A DNA stretch of 64,000 nucleotides, taken from the NCBI RefSeq assembly GCF_008365295.1, contig NZ_CP043505.1, forward strand, positions 2,790,001 through 2,854,000, read 5' to 3'. The notes below the pieces were generated by a model. That model ran no database searches. It saw only the letters and a program-made list of their open reading frames with translations, and was not told the DNA's origin. This document shows positions 11,008 to 18,772 of this stretch, piece by piece. Every line of letters begins with the position of its first letter. Within the stretch, counting starts at the first letter, position 1. Origin of the DNA: Agromyces intestinalis (GTDB taxonomy: Bacteria > Actinomycetota > Actinomycetes > Actinomycetales > Microbacteriaceae). The position numbers and the translations under genes were made by a program.

Positions 11008-12056
11008 ACCGCGCCGCCCCCCTGGTGCTGGGCATCGAGACGTCGTGCGACGAGACCGGCGTCGGCATCGTGCGCGGCACCGACCTGCTCGCCAACACGA
11101 TCGCCTCGTCCATGGAGGAGCACGCCCGGTACGGCGGCGTCGTGCCCGAGGTCGCCGCGCGCGCGCACCTCGAGGCGCTCGGCCCGGCGATCCGGCAGGC
11201 GCTCGACGAGGCATCCGTCTCGCTCGCCGACCTCGACGCCGTGGCCGTGACCAGCGGGCCGGGGCTCGCCGGGGCCCTCATGGTCGGTGTCGGCGCGGCG
11301 AAGGCGCTGTCGATCTCGCTCGGCGTGCCGCTCTACGGCGTGAACCACCTCGTCGGGCACGTGGGCGCCGACCTGCTCGACGACCGCGCGCCGCTCGAGA
11401 CCCCGACCGTCGCGCTGCTGGTGTCTGGCGGGCATACCTCGCTGCTGCTCGTGCGCGACCTGGTCTCCGATGTCGAACTGCTCGGCGAGACCATCGACGA
11501 CGCGGCGGGCGAGGCGTTCGACAAGGTCGCGCGGCTGCTGGGGCTGCCGTACCCCGGCGGGCCCGAGATCGATCGCGCCGCGATCGGCGGCGACCCCGAC
11601 TCCATCCGCTTCCCGCGCGGGCTCACCAAGCCCAAGGACCTCGAGCGCCACCGCTACGACTTCAGCTTCTCGGGGCTGAAGACCGCGGTTGCGCGCTGGG
11701 TCGAGCGGGCCGAGGCCGCCGGCGACGAGGTGCCGCTGGCGGATGTCGCGGCGAGCTTCCGCGAGGCGGTCGTCGACGTCCTCGTCGGCAAGGCGATCGC
11801 CGCGTGCGTCGATCTCGGCGTGCCGAGGCTGCTGCTCGGCGGCGGCGTGGTCGCGAACGCGCGGCTCCGGCAGGTGGCCGAGCAGCGTGCGGATGCCGCG
11901 GGCATTTCGCTGCGCATCCCCCCGTTCTCGCTCTGCACCGACAACGGGGCGATGATCGCCGCGCTGGGTGCGAAGCTCATCATGGCGGGTCACGAGGCGT
12001 CGGGGCTCGGGTTCGGCGCGGACTCGACGCTGCCGGTCACCGACATCCGCGTCTGA
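11004..12056 (+). CDS. tsaD: tRNA N6-adenosine threonylcarbamoyltransferase
   Basis: A protein of 350 residues, the catalytic subunit that attaches threonylcarbamoyl to A37. [15 protein letters not shown] opens the ASKHA fold. [10 protein letters not shown] gives the metal ligands His115 and His119, and CTDNGAMIA holds the third ligand, an aspartate. SGGHTSLLL and [13 protein letters not shown] are further family motifs. It is the last gene of the acpS-alr-tsaE-tsaB-rimI-tsaD run, translationally coupled to rimI. Confidence 0.96.
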   Translation: MNRAAPLVLGIETSCDETGVGIVRGTDLLANTIASSMEEHARYGGVVPEVAARAHLEALGPAIRQALDEASVSLADLDAVAVTSGPGLAGALMVGVGAAKALSISLGVPLYGVNHLVGHVGADLLDDRAPLETPTVALLVSGGHTSLLLVRDLVSDVELLGETIDDAAGEAFDKVARLLGLPYPGGPEIDRAAIGGDPDSIRFPRGLTKPKDLERHRYDFSFSGLKTAVARWVERAEAAGDEVPLADVAASFREAVVDVLVGKAIAACVDLGVPRLLLGGGVVANARLRQVAEQRADAAGISLRIPPFSLCTDNGAMIAALGAKLIMAGHEASGLGFGADSTLPVTDIRV

Positions 12057-12130
12057 GGGCGGATGCCACGGCATGCGCCGCGCGGTGTCACGCGGGCCTG
12101 CTGCCCTCGCGCCGTGCACGACGCGCGCGG

Positions 12131-12136
12131 TATGGT
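12131..12136 (+). promoter_or_regulatory. Candidate -10 box for the DUF4190 genes
   Basis: TATGGT lies 82 bp before the start of the next gene, giving a leader of about 75 nt. No good -35 element is visible at the expected place, so this is a weak call. Confidence 0.35.
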
Positions 12137-12218
12137 GAGCGAAAACACACCGGGATGAGGCGCGCCGCCCGGCGCCCCGCTGCGAGTACGCCATCCCGCC
12201 TCACGAGGGGACCCATCA

Positions 12219-12659
12219 GTGACCGATCCCAACACTCCCGACCAGTCCGGCGCCCAGGTGCCTCCGGTCCCGCCAGTGCCGCCGGCCGCCCCCGAGCCCC
12301 CGGCGTACGGTGCCCCCCAGCCCGCCGCTCCCGCCTACCAGCCGCCCGCGGCGCCCGCGTACGGCGCTCCGGCCGCCCCCGCCTACGGTGCCCCCGCGTA
12401 CGGCGCCCCGCCCGCGGCGAAGACGAACGTCCTCGCGATCGTCTCGCTCGTCTCGGCGTTCTTCATCTCGCTCGTCGCGATCATCACCGGGCACATCGCC
12501 CTCAACCAGATCAAGAAGACGGGCGAGCAGGGCCGCGGCCTCGCGATCGCCGGCCTCGTGCTCGGCTACATCGGCCTGGTCGTCGGCCTCATCGTGATCG
12601 TGGTCTGGATCATCCTCATCGCGGCCGCGGCGTCGTCGGGCTACTACACCACGTACTGA
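12219..12659 (+). CDS. DUF4190-type small membrane protein
   Basis: A protein of 146 residues. Residues 1-65 are Pro/Ala/Tyr-rich with repeated APAYG units and would face the cytoplasm or be disordered. Two membrane helices follow (VLAIVSLVSAFFISLVAIITG and GLAIAGLVLGYIGLVVGLIV), separated by HIALNQIKKTGEQGRG, the segment that marks DUF4190. The tail ends YYTTY. The start is GTG with GAGGGGAC upstream. The next gene encodes a longer relative ending in the same TTY, so this is a tandem family. Function unknown. Confidence 0.75.
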   Translation: MTDPNTPDQSGAQVPPVPPVPPAAPEPPAYGAPQPAAPAYQPPAAPAYGAPAAPAYGAPAYGAPPAAKTNVLAIVSLVSAFFISLVAIITGHIALNQIKKTGEQGRGLAIAGLVLGYIGLVVGLIVIVVWIILIAAAASSGYYTTY

Positions 12660-12693
12660 TCGGCTCGACCGATCGCATCGGAGGAGGCAGACA

Positions 12694-13443
12694 ATGACCG
12701 ATCCGAACAACCCCGAAGAGCCGTCGGTGCCCGAGGTGCCGGTCGAGCCGACCGCGCCCTCGCCTGAGGAGCCGACGGTTCCGACGCCCGACGAGCCCAC
12801 CGTGCCCACCCCGGCCGAGCCGACGGTGCCGTCGCCCGCCGAGCCGGTGGCGCCATCGGCGCCCGAGCCGCCTGCGCCGCCCGCCGCGCCGTCGGCGCCC
12901 GAGGTGCCGGTGCCGCCGGCCGCCCCGGAGGCCCCGCCGGCTCCGCCCGCTCCGCCGGCCCCGCCTGCTCCGCCCGCTCCGCCGTCGTACGGCACCGATG
13001 CGTCTGCTGCGGGCGCCGGGGTCGCGGCCGGCGGGGTCGCCGCAGGAGGCGCGGCGGCCGGCTCGCCGTACGGCGCGCCGTCGCAGCCCGCATACGGTGC
13101 ACCCGCGCAGCCTGCGTACGGCACGCAAACGCAGGCCGGGTACGGCGCCCCACCCGCGGCCAAGAGCCCCGTGTTCAGCATCATCTCGCTGATCGCGGGC
13201 ATCGTCGGGGTGGTCGGGTCGCTCGCCGTCGTGTTCATCCCGATCATCGGCGGCGTGCTGCAGCTGTTCATTCCCGCGGCGGCCGTGGTGCTCGGCTTCA
13301 TCGGCAAGAAGAAGGAGCCGCAGGCCAAGGCGATGTGGCTGACGGGCATCATCCTGGGATTCGTGGGCATCGTGATCGGCCTGCTGTCGATCCTGCTCTG
13401 GGTGATCGCGTTCGCCACGTTCGGCACGTACACCACGTACTGA
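12694..13443 (+). CDS. Pro/Ala-rich DUF4190-like membrane protein
   Basis: A protein of 249 residues. The first ~155 are almost entirely Pro, Glu, Ala, Thr and Val (PEEP-like and APPAPPAP runs, then AYGAPAQPAYG repeats). Two hydrophobic helices follow at ~160-200 and ~215-240, with GKKKEPQAKAMWLTGI between them. The last residues TYTTY match the neighbour. A GGAGGAGG site lies just before the ATG, 34 bp after the preceding gene. Extreme Pro/Ala bias can inflate apparent coding signal, but the membrane part and the ribosome-binding site support a real gene. Confidence 0.72.
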   Translation: MTDPNNPEEPSVPEVPVEPTAPSPEEPTVPTPDEPTVPTPAEPTVPSPAEPVAPSAPEPPAPPAAPSAPEVPVPPAAPEAPPAPPAPPAPPAPPAPPSYGTDASAAGAGVAAGGVAAGGAAAGSPYGAPSQPAYGAPAQPAYGTQTQAGYGAPPAAKSPVFSIISLIAGIVGVVGSLAVVFIPIIGGVLQLFIPAAAVVLGFIGKKKEPQAKAMWLTGIILGFVGIVIGLLSILLWVIAFATFGTYTTY

Positions 13444-13453
13444 GGCCGCACGG

Positions 13454-14104
13454 ATGTCCGAACGCGAGGGGGTCCCGCCGGCCGGCGGGACCCCCGACCC
13501 GTCGCAAGGCGACCCGTCGCAAGGCGACCCGTCGCAAGCCGACCCGTCGCAATCCGGACCGTCGCAGCCCGAGTCGGGGAAGGCGGAGCCGCCGCCCGTG
13601 TCGCCGCTGCCCGTGCCGCCCCGCGAGGTGCCCGGCGAGGACCCCCTCGCGCCGTTCCGCCCCGCCGAGCCCACGTTCCGAGCCGACCCGGCGGTCGTCG
13701 AGGAGGCGCCCATCCGCGAGGCTCAGGTGCCGCCCCTCGAGTTCGAGGAGGTCTACGACACCGGGCGCATCCACCAGCTGCCGACGGGTCAGCTCCTCAT
13801 CGTGCACCGCCCCGACACGGTGCCTGCGATCGCCGCCGACGAGGCCGAAGACGACGCGCAGCGTCGGGTCTACAGCTGGGTGGCGGCGGTGCTGGGCGTG
13901 CTGGGGGCCGCGGCGTCGCTGTTCGTCGGTTGGATGCTGCCGCTCGCGCTCGCGGCCATCGTGTTCGGCGTGCTCGGCCTGCGGCGCGAAGAGCACGGCC
14001 GTACGCTGGCGTTCGTCGGCATCGGCACCGGCCTCACGGGCCTCGTCTTCTCGGCCGTCTGGATCGGGTACTACGCGATCGTGTTCGGCGCGCTGCCGAG
14101 CTGA
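13454..14104 (+). CDS. Membrane protein with DPSQ repeats
   Basis: A protein of 216 residues. Residues ~15-40 are five repeats of DPSQ(G/A/S), encoded by 15-bp tandem repeats. A hydrophilic middle part (PLEFEEVYDTGRIHQLPTG) follows, then two or three helices after residue ~135 (VAAVLGVLGAAASLFVGWML, LALAAIVFGVLGL, GIGTGLTGLVFSAVWIGYYAIV). The topology recalls the two upstream DUF4190-like proteins, with which it is probably cotranscribed (10 bp gap). No known function. Confidence 0.7.
   Translation: MSEREGVPPAGGTPDPSQGDPSQGDPSQADPSQSGPSQPESGKAEPPPVSPLPVPPREVPGEDPLAPFRPAEPTFRADPAVVEEAPIREAQVPPLEFEEVYDTGRIHQLPTGQLLIVHRPDTVPAIAADEAEDDAQRRVYSWVAAVLGVLGAAASLFVGWMLPLALAAIVFGVLGLRREEHGRTLAFVGIGTGLTGLVFSAVWIGYYAIVFGALPS
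13496..13570 (+). repeat. 15-bp tandem repeat within a gene
   Basis: Five copies of a unit like GACCCGTCGCAAGGC, the first two identical and the rest diverging by a few bases. Each unit codes for five residues (DPSQG-type), so copy-number change would keep the frame. Confidence 0.8.
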
Positions 14105-14119
14105 GCACGCAGCATCCGA

Positions 14120-15307
14120 TCATTCGCGATCGACCAGCAGCGCGACGTGACGCCCCTGCTCGCGGGTGAGTACGAGCGTGCCCGACTCCGATCCCTTGAG
14201 CTTCAACCGGGTGCGCAGCGCGGCCGGGTCGATGTCGACGCCGCGCTTCTTGATCTCGAGCACGCCGATGCCGCGCTCGGCGAGGGCCTGACGCAGCCGG
14301 CGTTCCTCGGCGGGCAGGCGCTCGACGACGCGGAAGCGGTGCGCGAACGGCGAGTCGAACGCGCGGTCGGCCGTGAGGTAGGCGATGCCGGGCGAGCACA
14401 TCCACGCACCGTTCGCCCGTGCGAGGTCGCCGATGAGGCGCGCGCGGATGACCGCTCCGTCGGGTTCGTACAGGTACTCGCCGAGCGGGCCGTCGGGCGC
14501 GTCCTCGGCGTCGGCGGCGCCGGTGAGCTCGGATGCCTCGTCGCCGCGCACGACGAGCGCGGCGCGGCGGATGCCGGGCCGGGCGAGCGGGCCTGTCCAC
14601 ACACCGAGTTCGACGACGTCGCCGTCGACCGAGACCCACTGCGCCTCGACGTCGGCGGGGATCACCTCGCGGTCGGTACCGGGGCCGAGCTTCACGCCCA
14701 CGGGCATGCGCGAGGCGAGCCCGAACGCGAAGTCGAGCGGCGGCGAGTAGTCGGCGGGGTCGGCGAACCGCCGCGTGCGCCCCCCGGCCGTGCTGCGCCT
14801 CGCAGGGTCGAGCCAGGCGCCGCCGATGCCGCCGAGCGGCACCTCCTCGGCACGCGAGTGCAGTACGCGGGCATGCGGGAACGGGGTGAGGTTGAACGCG
14901 GCGATCGCCGCCGTGACTTCGTCGGCGTCGGCCGCGGTGACCTCGAGGCCGAGCGCGGCGAATGCGAGCGCGTCGCCGCCGATGCCGCAGCCGAGGTCGG
15001 CGACGTGACCGATGCCGGCGCGGGCGAACCGACCCGCGTGCAGCGCGGCGACCCGCAGTCGAGTGGCCTGCTCGAGGCCGGCCTCGGTGAACAGCATGCG
15101 CTCGGCGAACTCACCGAACTTGACGTGTGCGCGGGCGCGCAGCTTCGCCTGGCTCAGCACGGCGGCGACGAGGGCGGGCGAGTGGCCCTGCTTGCGCAGG
15201 TTCTCGACGGTGCGCAGCACGTCGGCCTTCGAGTCCCACGGAGGAAGCGCGTCGAGCAGTCGCAGGCCCTCGGGCGAGAGGAGTTCGACGAGTTCGGCGC
15301 GGTCCAC
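14120..15307 (-). CDS. Class I SAM methyltransferase-like protein (THUMP-like C domain)
   Basis: A protein of 395 residues. The middle holds a Rossmann SAM-binding site ([20 protein letters not shown], then VTAADADE), and the C-terminal part ([31 protein letters not shown]) matches the THUMP-like domain common in actinobacterial putative rRNA/tRNA methyltransferases. WLDPARRS in the middle is also usual for this group. The substrate is not known. GTG at 15307 was chosen because TACCGT (plus 15314-15319) ends 6 nt upstream; the frame stays open further upstream but would run through the groES control region. Confidence 0.8.
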   Translation of the reverse strand: MDRAELVELLSPEGLRLLDALPPWDSKADVLRTVENLRKQGHSPALVAAVLSQAKLRARAHVKFGEFAERMLFTEAGLEQATRLRVAALHAGRFARAGIGHVADLGCGIGGDALAFAALGLEVTAADADEVTAAIAAFNLTPFPHARVLHSRAEEVPLGGIGGAWLDPARRSTAGGRTRRFADPADYSPPLDFAFGLASRMPVGVKLGPGTDREVIPADVEAQWVSVDGDVVELGVWTGPLARPGIRRAALVVRGDEASELTGAADAEDAPDGPLGEYLYEPDGAVIRARLIGDLARANGAWMCSPGIAYLTADRAFDSPFAHRFRVVERLPAEERRLRQALAERGIGVLEIKKRGVDIDPAALRTRLKLKGSESGTLVLTREQGRHVALLVDRE

Positions 15308-15344
15308 TCGGGTACGGTAGCAGCCCGCCGGCGAGGCGCGGCCG

Positions 15345-15371
15345 TTGGCACTCACGTTGCACGAGTGCCAG
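15345..15371. promoter_or_regulatory. CIRCE operator 1 (HrcA site) of groES
   Basis: TTGGCACTC, 9 nt, GAGTGCCAG: matches the CIRCE consensus (TTAGCACTC-N9-GAGTGCTAA) with one mismatch in its own symmetry. It overlaps the groES -35 box. Confidence 0.92.
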
Positions 15372-15385
15372 AACATGCCTACACT
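15357..15385 (+). promoter_or_regulatory. groES promoter
   Basis: TTGCAC (15357-15362) and TACACT (15380-15385) with a 17-bp spacer, a good sigma-70-type promoter. Transcription would start near 15392, giving a leader of ~54 nt. The -35 lies inside the first CIRCE and the start site at the second. Confidence 0.8.
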
Positions 15386-15389
15386 CGTG

Positions 15390-15416
15390 TTGGCACTCTC
15401 GCCAAGAGGCTGCCAA
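15390..15416. promoter_or_regulatory. CIRCE-like operator 2 of groES
   Basis: TTGGCACTC, exactly 9 nt, GGCTGCCAA. The left arm is identical to that of operator 1; the right arm has two changes from a perfect GAGTGCCAA. It overlaps the predicted transcription start. The two operators begin 45 bp apart. Confidence 0.75.
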
Positions 15417-15445
15417 CCAGTCTTCGTCTGAGAAAGAGGTCAACC

Positions 15446-15742
15446 GTGTCGGTTTCCATCAAGCCGCTCGAGGATCGCATCGTGATCAAGCAGGTCGAGG
15501 CCGAGCAGACCACCGCATCCGGTCTGGTCATCCCCGACACCGCCAAGGAGAAGCCCCAGGAGGGCGAGGTCGTGGCGGTTGGCCCCGGCCGCATCGACGA
15601 CAACGGCAACCGCGTGCCGCTCGACGTCGCCGTCGGCGACCGCGTGCTGTACTCGAAGTACGGCGGCACCGAGGTGAAGTTCGGCGGCGAGGAGTTCCTC
15701 GTGCTGTCGGCCCGCGACGTGCTCGCGGTCGTCGTGCGCTGA
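15446..15742 (+). CDS. groES: Co-chaperonin GroES
   Basis: A protein of 98 residues, the standard GroES length. [14 protein letters not shown], the mobile loop region ([20 protein letters not shown]), the roof loop and [14 protein letters not shown] are all clear. GroES caps GroEL in ATP-dependent folding. The start is GTG with AGAAAGAGG 6 nt upstream. No groEL follows: a strong terminator and a transporter gene come next, so groEL must be elsewhere. Two CIRCE operators point to HrcA control of heat induction. Confidence 0.97.
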   Translation: MSVSIKPLEDRIVIKQVEAEQTTASGLVIPDTAKEKPQEGEVVAVGPGRIDDNGNRVPLDVAVGDRVLYSKYGGTEVKFGGEEFLVLSARDVLAVVVR

Positions 15743-15756
15743 TCGACGTTCTCGAT

Positions 15757-15792
15757 CGAACGGCCCGGATGCCTCGGCATCCGGGCCGTTCG
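15757..15792 (+). terminator. groES terminator hairpin
   Basis: A perfect 17-bp inverted repeat (15757-15773 and 15776-15792) starting 15 bp after the groES stop. The arms include GGATGCC/GGCATCC, the hexamer that recurs across the window. Confidence 0.85.
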
Positions 15793-15912
15793 TCGTCTCG
15801 GCGCCGTCCGTGCAGGCGCGGGTGTTCGGTGGCACCGCGATCGGCCGGATCTCGACGGTCCGCGGCAGTCGCGGCATCCGGTCGCGTCGGAGGCGACGCG
15901 TAGGCTGATCCG

Positions 15913-16860
15913 GTGCCGTCGCCCGCTCCTGTCGCCCCTGCCCTCGATTCCAGCGGCCCGAGCCGCAGCGGGCTGCTCTTCGCCATCGGCTCGTACGTGC
16001 TGTGGGGGTTCCTTCCCGTCTACTTCATCGCGCTCGCGCCGACCGGCCCGGTCGAGGTCGTGGCGTGGCGCATCCTGCTGTCGGTGGTGTTCTGCGCGCT
16101 CATCATGACCGTCGCGCGCACCTGGAAGCCGTTCCTCGCACTGCTGCGCGATCGACGCGTGGTGTTCACGATGGGGCTCGCCGGCGCCCTCATCTTCGTG
16201 AACTGGCAGACGTACGTCTACGCCGCGATGACCGATCAGGTCGTCGAGGCCGCGCTCGGGTACTTCATCAACCCGATCGTCACGGTGTTCCTCGGGGTGC
16301 TGGTGCTGCGCGAGCGGCTGACGACGACGCAGTGGGTCGCGGTCGGCATCTCCCTGGTCGCGGTGCTCGTGCTCGCCATCGGCTACGGGCAGCTGCCGTG
16401 GATCGCGCTGCTGCTCGCGTTCTCGTTCGGCGTCTACGGGCTCATCAAGAAGCGGGTGGGGCCGCGGGTCGACGCGGTGTCGGGCCTCACGCTCGAGACG
16501 CTCTGGCTCGCCCCGGTCGCGGGCGTGCAACTGGCCGTGGTCGCGGCCACGACGGGCCTCACGATGGGCACGGCGGGCGGATGGCACACCACGCTGCTGC
16601 TCTCGGCGGGGGCGGTCACGGCGATTCCGCTCATCCTGTTCGCGGCCGCGTCGCGGCGCCTGCCGCTCACGCAGATGGGGTTCATCCAGTACTTCGCGCC
16701 GTTCATCCAGTTCGTGGTGGGCGTGTTCGTGCTCGGCGAGCCGATGCCGCTCGAACGGTGGATCGGGTTCGCGCTCGTCTGGGTCGCGCTCGTCATCCTC
16801 ACGTTCGACCTCGTCCGCGGGGCGCGGGCCGCTCGCCGCGCCGTCGTCGAACCCGCGTGA
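15913..16860 (+). CDS. rarD: EamA family transporter, RarD type
   Basis: A protein of 315 residues with about ten membrane helices in two EamA halves. The start GLLFAIGSYVLWGFLPVYF and the segments VVAWRILLSVVFC and GFIQYFAPFIQFVVGVFVLGE are typical of RarD, a drug/metabolite-superfamily member. Substrate unknown; RarD was first named for chloramphenicol sensitivity. The GTG start follows TAGGCT (15901-15906) by 6 nt, so the transcript is probably leaderless. Confidence 0.85.
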   Translation: MPSPAPVAPALDSSGPSRSGLLFAIGSYVLWGFLPVYFIALAPTGPVEVVAWRILLSVVFCALIMTVARTWKPFLALLRDRRVVFTMGLAGALIFVNWQTYVYAAMTDQVVEAALGYFINPIVTVFLGVLVLRERLTTTQWVAVGISLVAVLVLAIGYGQLPWIALLLAFSFGVYGLIKKRVGPRVDAVSGLTLETLWLAPVAGVQLAVVAATTGLTMGTAGGWHTTLLLSAGAVTAIPLILFAAASRRLPLTQMGFIQYFAPFIQFVVGVFVLGEPMPLERWIGFALVWVALVILTFDLVRGARAARRAVVEPA

Positions 16861-16948
16861 CCGGCGCCGCCGAGGCATCCGCGGTATGACGGATCATTGC
16901 GTTCGCTGCCGATCCGGAGCGCGGAAATCGCCATCCACCCCCGTTCTG

Positions 16949-16992
16949 GTGACGATACGGTCACGAAATCGCAGGTGTTACGCGGTTGTGAC
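16949..16992. promoter_or_regulatory. GlnR-like operator upstream of the liv binding protein gene
   Basis: Four half-sites lie in two pairs: GTGAC-N6-GTCAC (16949-16964) and GTTAC-N6-GTGAC (16977-16992). Each pair fits the AC-N9-AC / GTnAC-N6 spacing known for actinobacterial GlnR. The array lies just upstream of the -35 region, where an activator would bind. That GlnR is the binder is inference. Confidence 0.5.
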
Positions 16993-17002
16993 CGGGTTTG
17001 CA

Positions 17003-17031
17003 TTGTCTGCACGGGAACCGCCGCATACTGT
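17003..17031 (+). promoter_or_regulatory. Candidate promoter of the liv binding protein gene
   Basis: TTGTCT (17003-17008) and TACTGT (17026-17031) with a 17-bp spacer, directly downstream of the GlnR-like half-sites. The leader would be ~50 nt. Confidence 0.6.
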
Positions 17032-17088
17032 CGATCCACAGCCCGTTTCGTCGGGCATTCGATTCATCCTTCAGTCCCAAGGAGCAAC

Positions 17089-18372
17089 ATGAGCGTATTC
17101 GGCAAGTCCCGGCCCGCTCGCTCGCGCGGCAAGGTCTGGACGGGGGTCGCTCTCACCGCGACGAGCGCCCTTCTCCTGTCCGCGTGCGCGAGCGGCGAGC
17201 CCGAGTCGACCGAGGAGGCGCAGGGCCCTCGCGAAGACCTCGCCCTGACCATCGGCACCGCGCTTCCCCAGACCGGCAACCTCGCGTTCCTCGGCCCGCC
17301 CGAGGAGGCCGGCGTCGCGTTCGCCGCCCAGCAGGTCAACGACTACGCCGAGACCAGCGGCCTCTCCCTCGAGGTCGTCTTCGGTGACTCGGGCGACACC
17401 GACAACAAGGCCTACGAGACCGAGATCCCCCGCCTTCTCGGCGAGAACGTCTCGGCCATCATCGGTGCCGCGTCGTCGGGTACGTCGCTCCAGTTCATCG
17501 ACCAGGTCGTCGGTGCGGGCGTCATCCAGTTCTCGCCGGCGAACACCTCCGACGCGTTCACCACGTACGACGACAACGGGCTGTACTTCCGCACCGCGCC
17601 GTCCGACGTGCTGCAGGGCGAGGTGCTGGGCAACCTGATCGCCGAAGACGGCAACCAGACGCTCGGCCTCATCGTGCTGAACGACTCGTACGGCACCGGC
17701 CTGGCGAAGTACGTCACCGAGGCCTTCGAGGCCGCCGGCGGCGAGGTCGTCGCGGCCCCGACGTACAACACCGGTGACACCACGTTCGACTCGCAGATCA
17801 GCGAGGTCCTCGCGGCCGACCCCGACGCGATCGCCCTGATCACGTTCGAAGAGGTCAAGACGATCCTGCCGAGCCTGTTCGGTCAGTTCCCCGCCGACAA
17901 GCTCTACTTCGTCGACGGCAACCTGTCGAACTTCGGCGACCAGTTCCCGGCGGGCTCGCTCACCGGCGCGAAGGGCACCCTGCCCGGTCTGTCGATCGAC
18001 TCGATCTCCGACTTCACGGGTGAGCTCGACGCGTTCCTCGCGGAGACCGGCGGCGAGCCGCTGTCCGAGTACAGCTACGCGGCCGAGTCCTTCGACGCGA
18101 CCGTGCTGCTCTCGCTCGCCGCGCTCGCGGCGAACTCGACCGACTCGGCGGCCATCGCCGAGAAGCTGATCGAGGTCTCGGGCGGCTCGGGCGACGGCAC
18201 GAAGTGCACCTCGTTCGCGGAGTGCGCCGACATCATCCTCGCCGGTGACGTCGCCGACTACGACGGCGTCTCGGGTCCGATCACCTTCGACGAGGTGGGC
18301 GACCCCACCGAGGCGTCGATCGGTATCTACCAGTTCGGCGAGGACAACACCTACGCGGCCTACGAGGGCTGA
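17089..18372 (+). CDS. Branched-chain amino acid ABC transporter substrate-binding lipoprotein
   Basis: A protein of 427 residues. A lipoprotein signal (VALTATSALLLSACAS, lipid-anchored Cys in LSAC) leads into a type I periplasmic-binding fold (Peripla_BP_6 / LivJ-like): GTALPQTGNLAFLGPPEEAG, GAASSGTSLQFIDQVVGAGV, YSYAAESFDATVLLSLA. It captures a substrate outside the cell for the LivHMGF complex encoded convergently at 18773-22854. AAGGAG lies 6 nt before the ATG. The frame is open further upstream, but the signal peptide and ribosome-binding site fix this start. Confidence 0.93.
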   Translation: MSVFGKSRPARSRGKVWTGVALTATSALLLSACASGEPESTEEAQGPREDLALTIGTALPQTGNLAFLGPPEEAGVAFAAQQVNDYAETSGLSLEVVFGDSGDTDNKAYETEIPRLLGENVSAIIGAASSGTSLQFIDQVVGAGVIQFSPANTSDAFTTYDDNGLYFRTAPSDVLQGEVLGNLIAEDGNQTLGLIVLNDSYGTGLAKYVTEAFEAAGGEVVAAPTYNTGDTTFDSQISEVLAADPDAIALITFEEVKTILPSLFGQFPADKLYFVDGNLSNFGDQFPAGSLTGAKGTLPGLSIDSISDFTGELDAFLAETGGEPLSEYSYAAESFDATVLLSLAALAANSTDSAAIAEKLIEVSGGSGDGTKCTSFAECADIILAGDVADYDGVSGPITFDEVGDPTEASIGIYQFGEDNTYAAYEG

Positions 18373-18402
18373 GCAGGTTCGACCCGAACAACCTCACAGC
18401 GG

Positions 18403-18430
18403 AAGGGCCCCGGCGCGAGCCGGGGCCCTT
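18403..18430 (+). terminator. Terminator of the liv binding protein gene
   Basis: A 12-bp stem (18403-18414 and 18419-18430) with a GCGA loop and a short T run, 30 bp after the stop. Confidence 0.85.
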
Positions 18431-18475
18431 TCGCGTGCCCGCGTGTGCGTGCTGACGGGTGGGCTTGGTGCCGTT

Positions 18476-18534
18476 GCGCCACTTCCGCGGGGTCTGCGCC
18501 ACCTGAGCTGGCGCGGAGGGCGCCGAAGTGGCGC
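18476..18534. repeat. Nested palindromic element, copy 1
   Basis: The outer arms GCGCCACTTC (from 18476) and GAAGTGGCGC (18525-18534) enclose inner arms GCGCCA and TGGCGC around CCTGAGC. Each half thus carries the GCGCCA core twice. Copy 2 at 18630 has the same outer arms but the inner part in inverted orientation. The rest of the 342-bp gap (18431-18772) holds no credible gene, only these elements and the livF terminator. Confidence 0.8.
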
Positions 18535-18629
18535 GGAGCGCGTGGGTGGACGGGCGGTGGCGGTCGCCTGGATGACGTCGCGTGTGGCGGCCGGAGGCGA
18601 CCGGACCGCATGCTCTTCGTCGCCCCGTT

Positions 18630-18685
18630 GCGCCACTTCCTCGGCGGTGCGCCAGCTCAGGTGGCGCGGGGCGCGGAAGTGGCGC
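18630..18685. repeat. Nested palindromic element, copy 2 (inverted)
   Basis: Outer arms GCGCCACTTCC (18630-18640) and GAAGTGGCGC (18676-18685). The centre GCGCCAGCTCAGGTGGCGC is the exact reverse complement of the centre of copy 1. The two copies therefore form a head-to-head pair ~95 bp apart, like REP/BIME units. Confidence 0.8.
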
Positions 18686-18726
18686 GGGGCCCGTGGGGCG
18701 CGAGCCCGGACGCCGCGCGCATGCAG

Positions 18727-18763
18727 AAGGGGCGGGGCCGGCGTGTGCCGGCCCCGCCCCCTT
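18727..18763 (-). terminator. livF terminator hairpin
   Basis: The arms 18727-18742 and 18747-18763 pair over 16 bp with one bulged C and a GTGT loop, 10 bp beyond the livF stop. It probably ends the minus-strand liv operon. Confidence 0.8.
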
Positions 18764-18772
18764 CGGGCGGCG

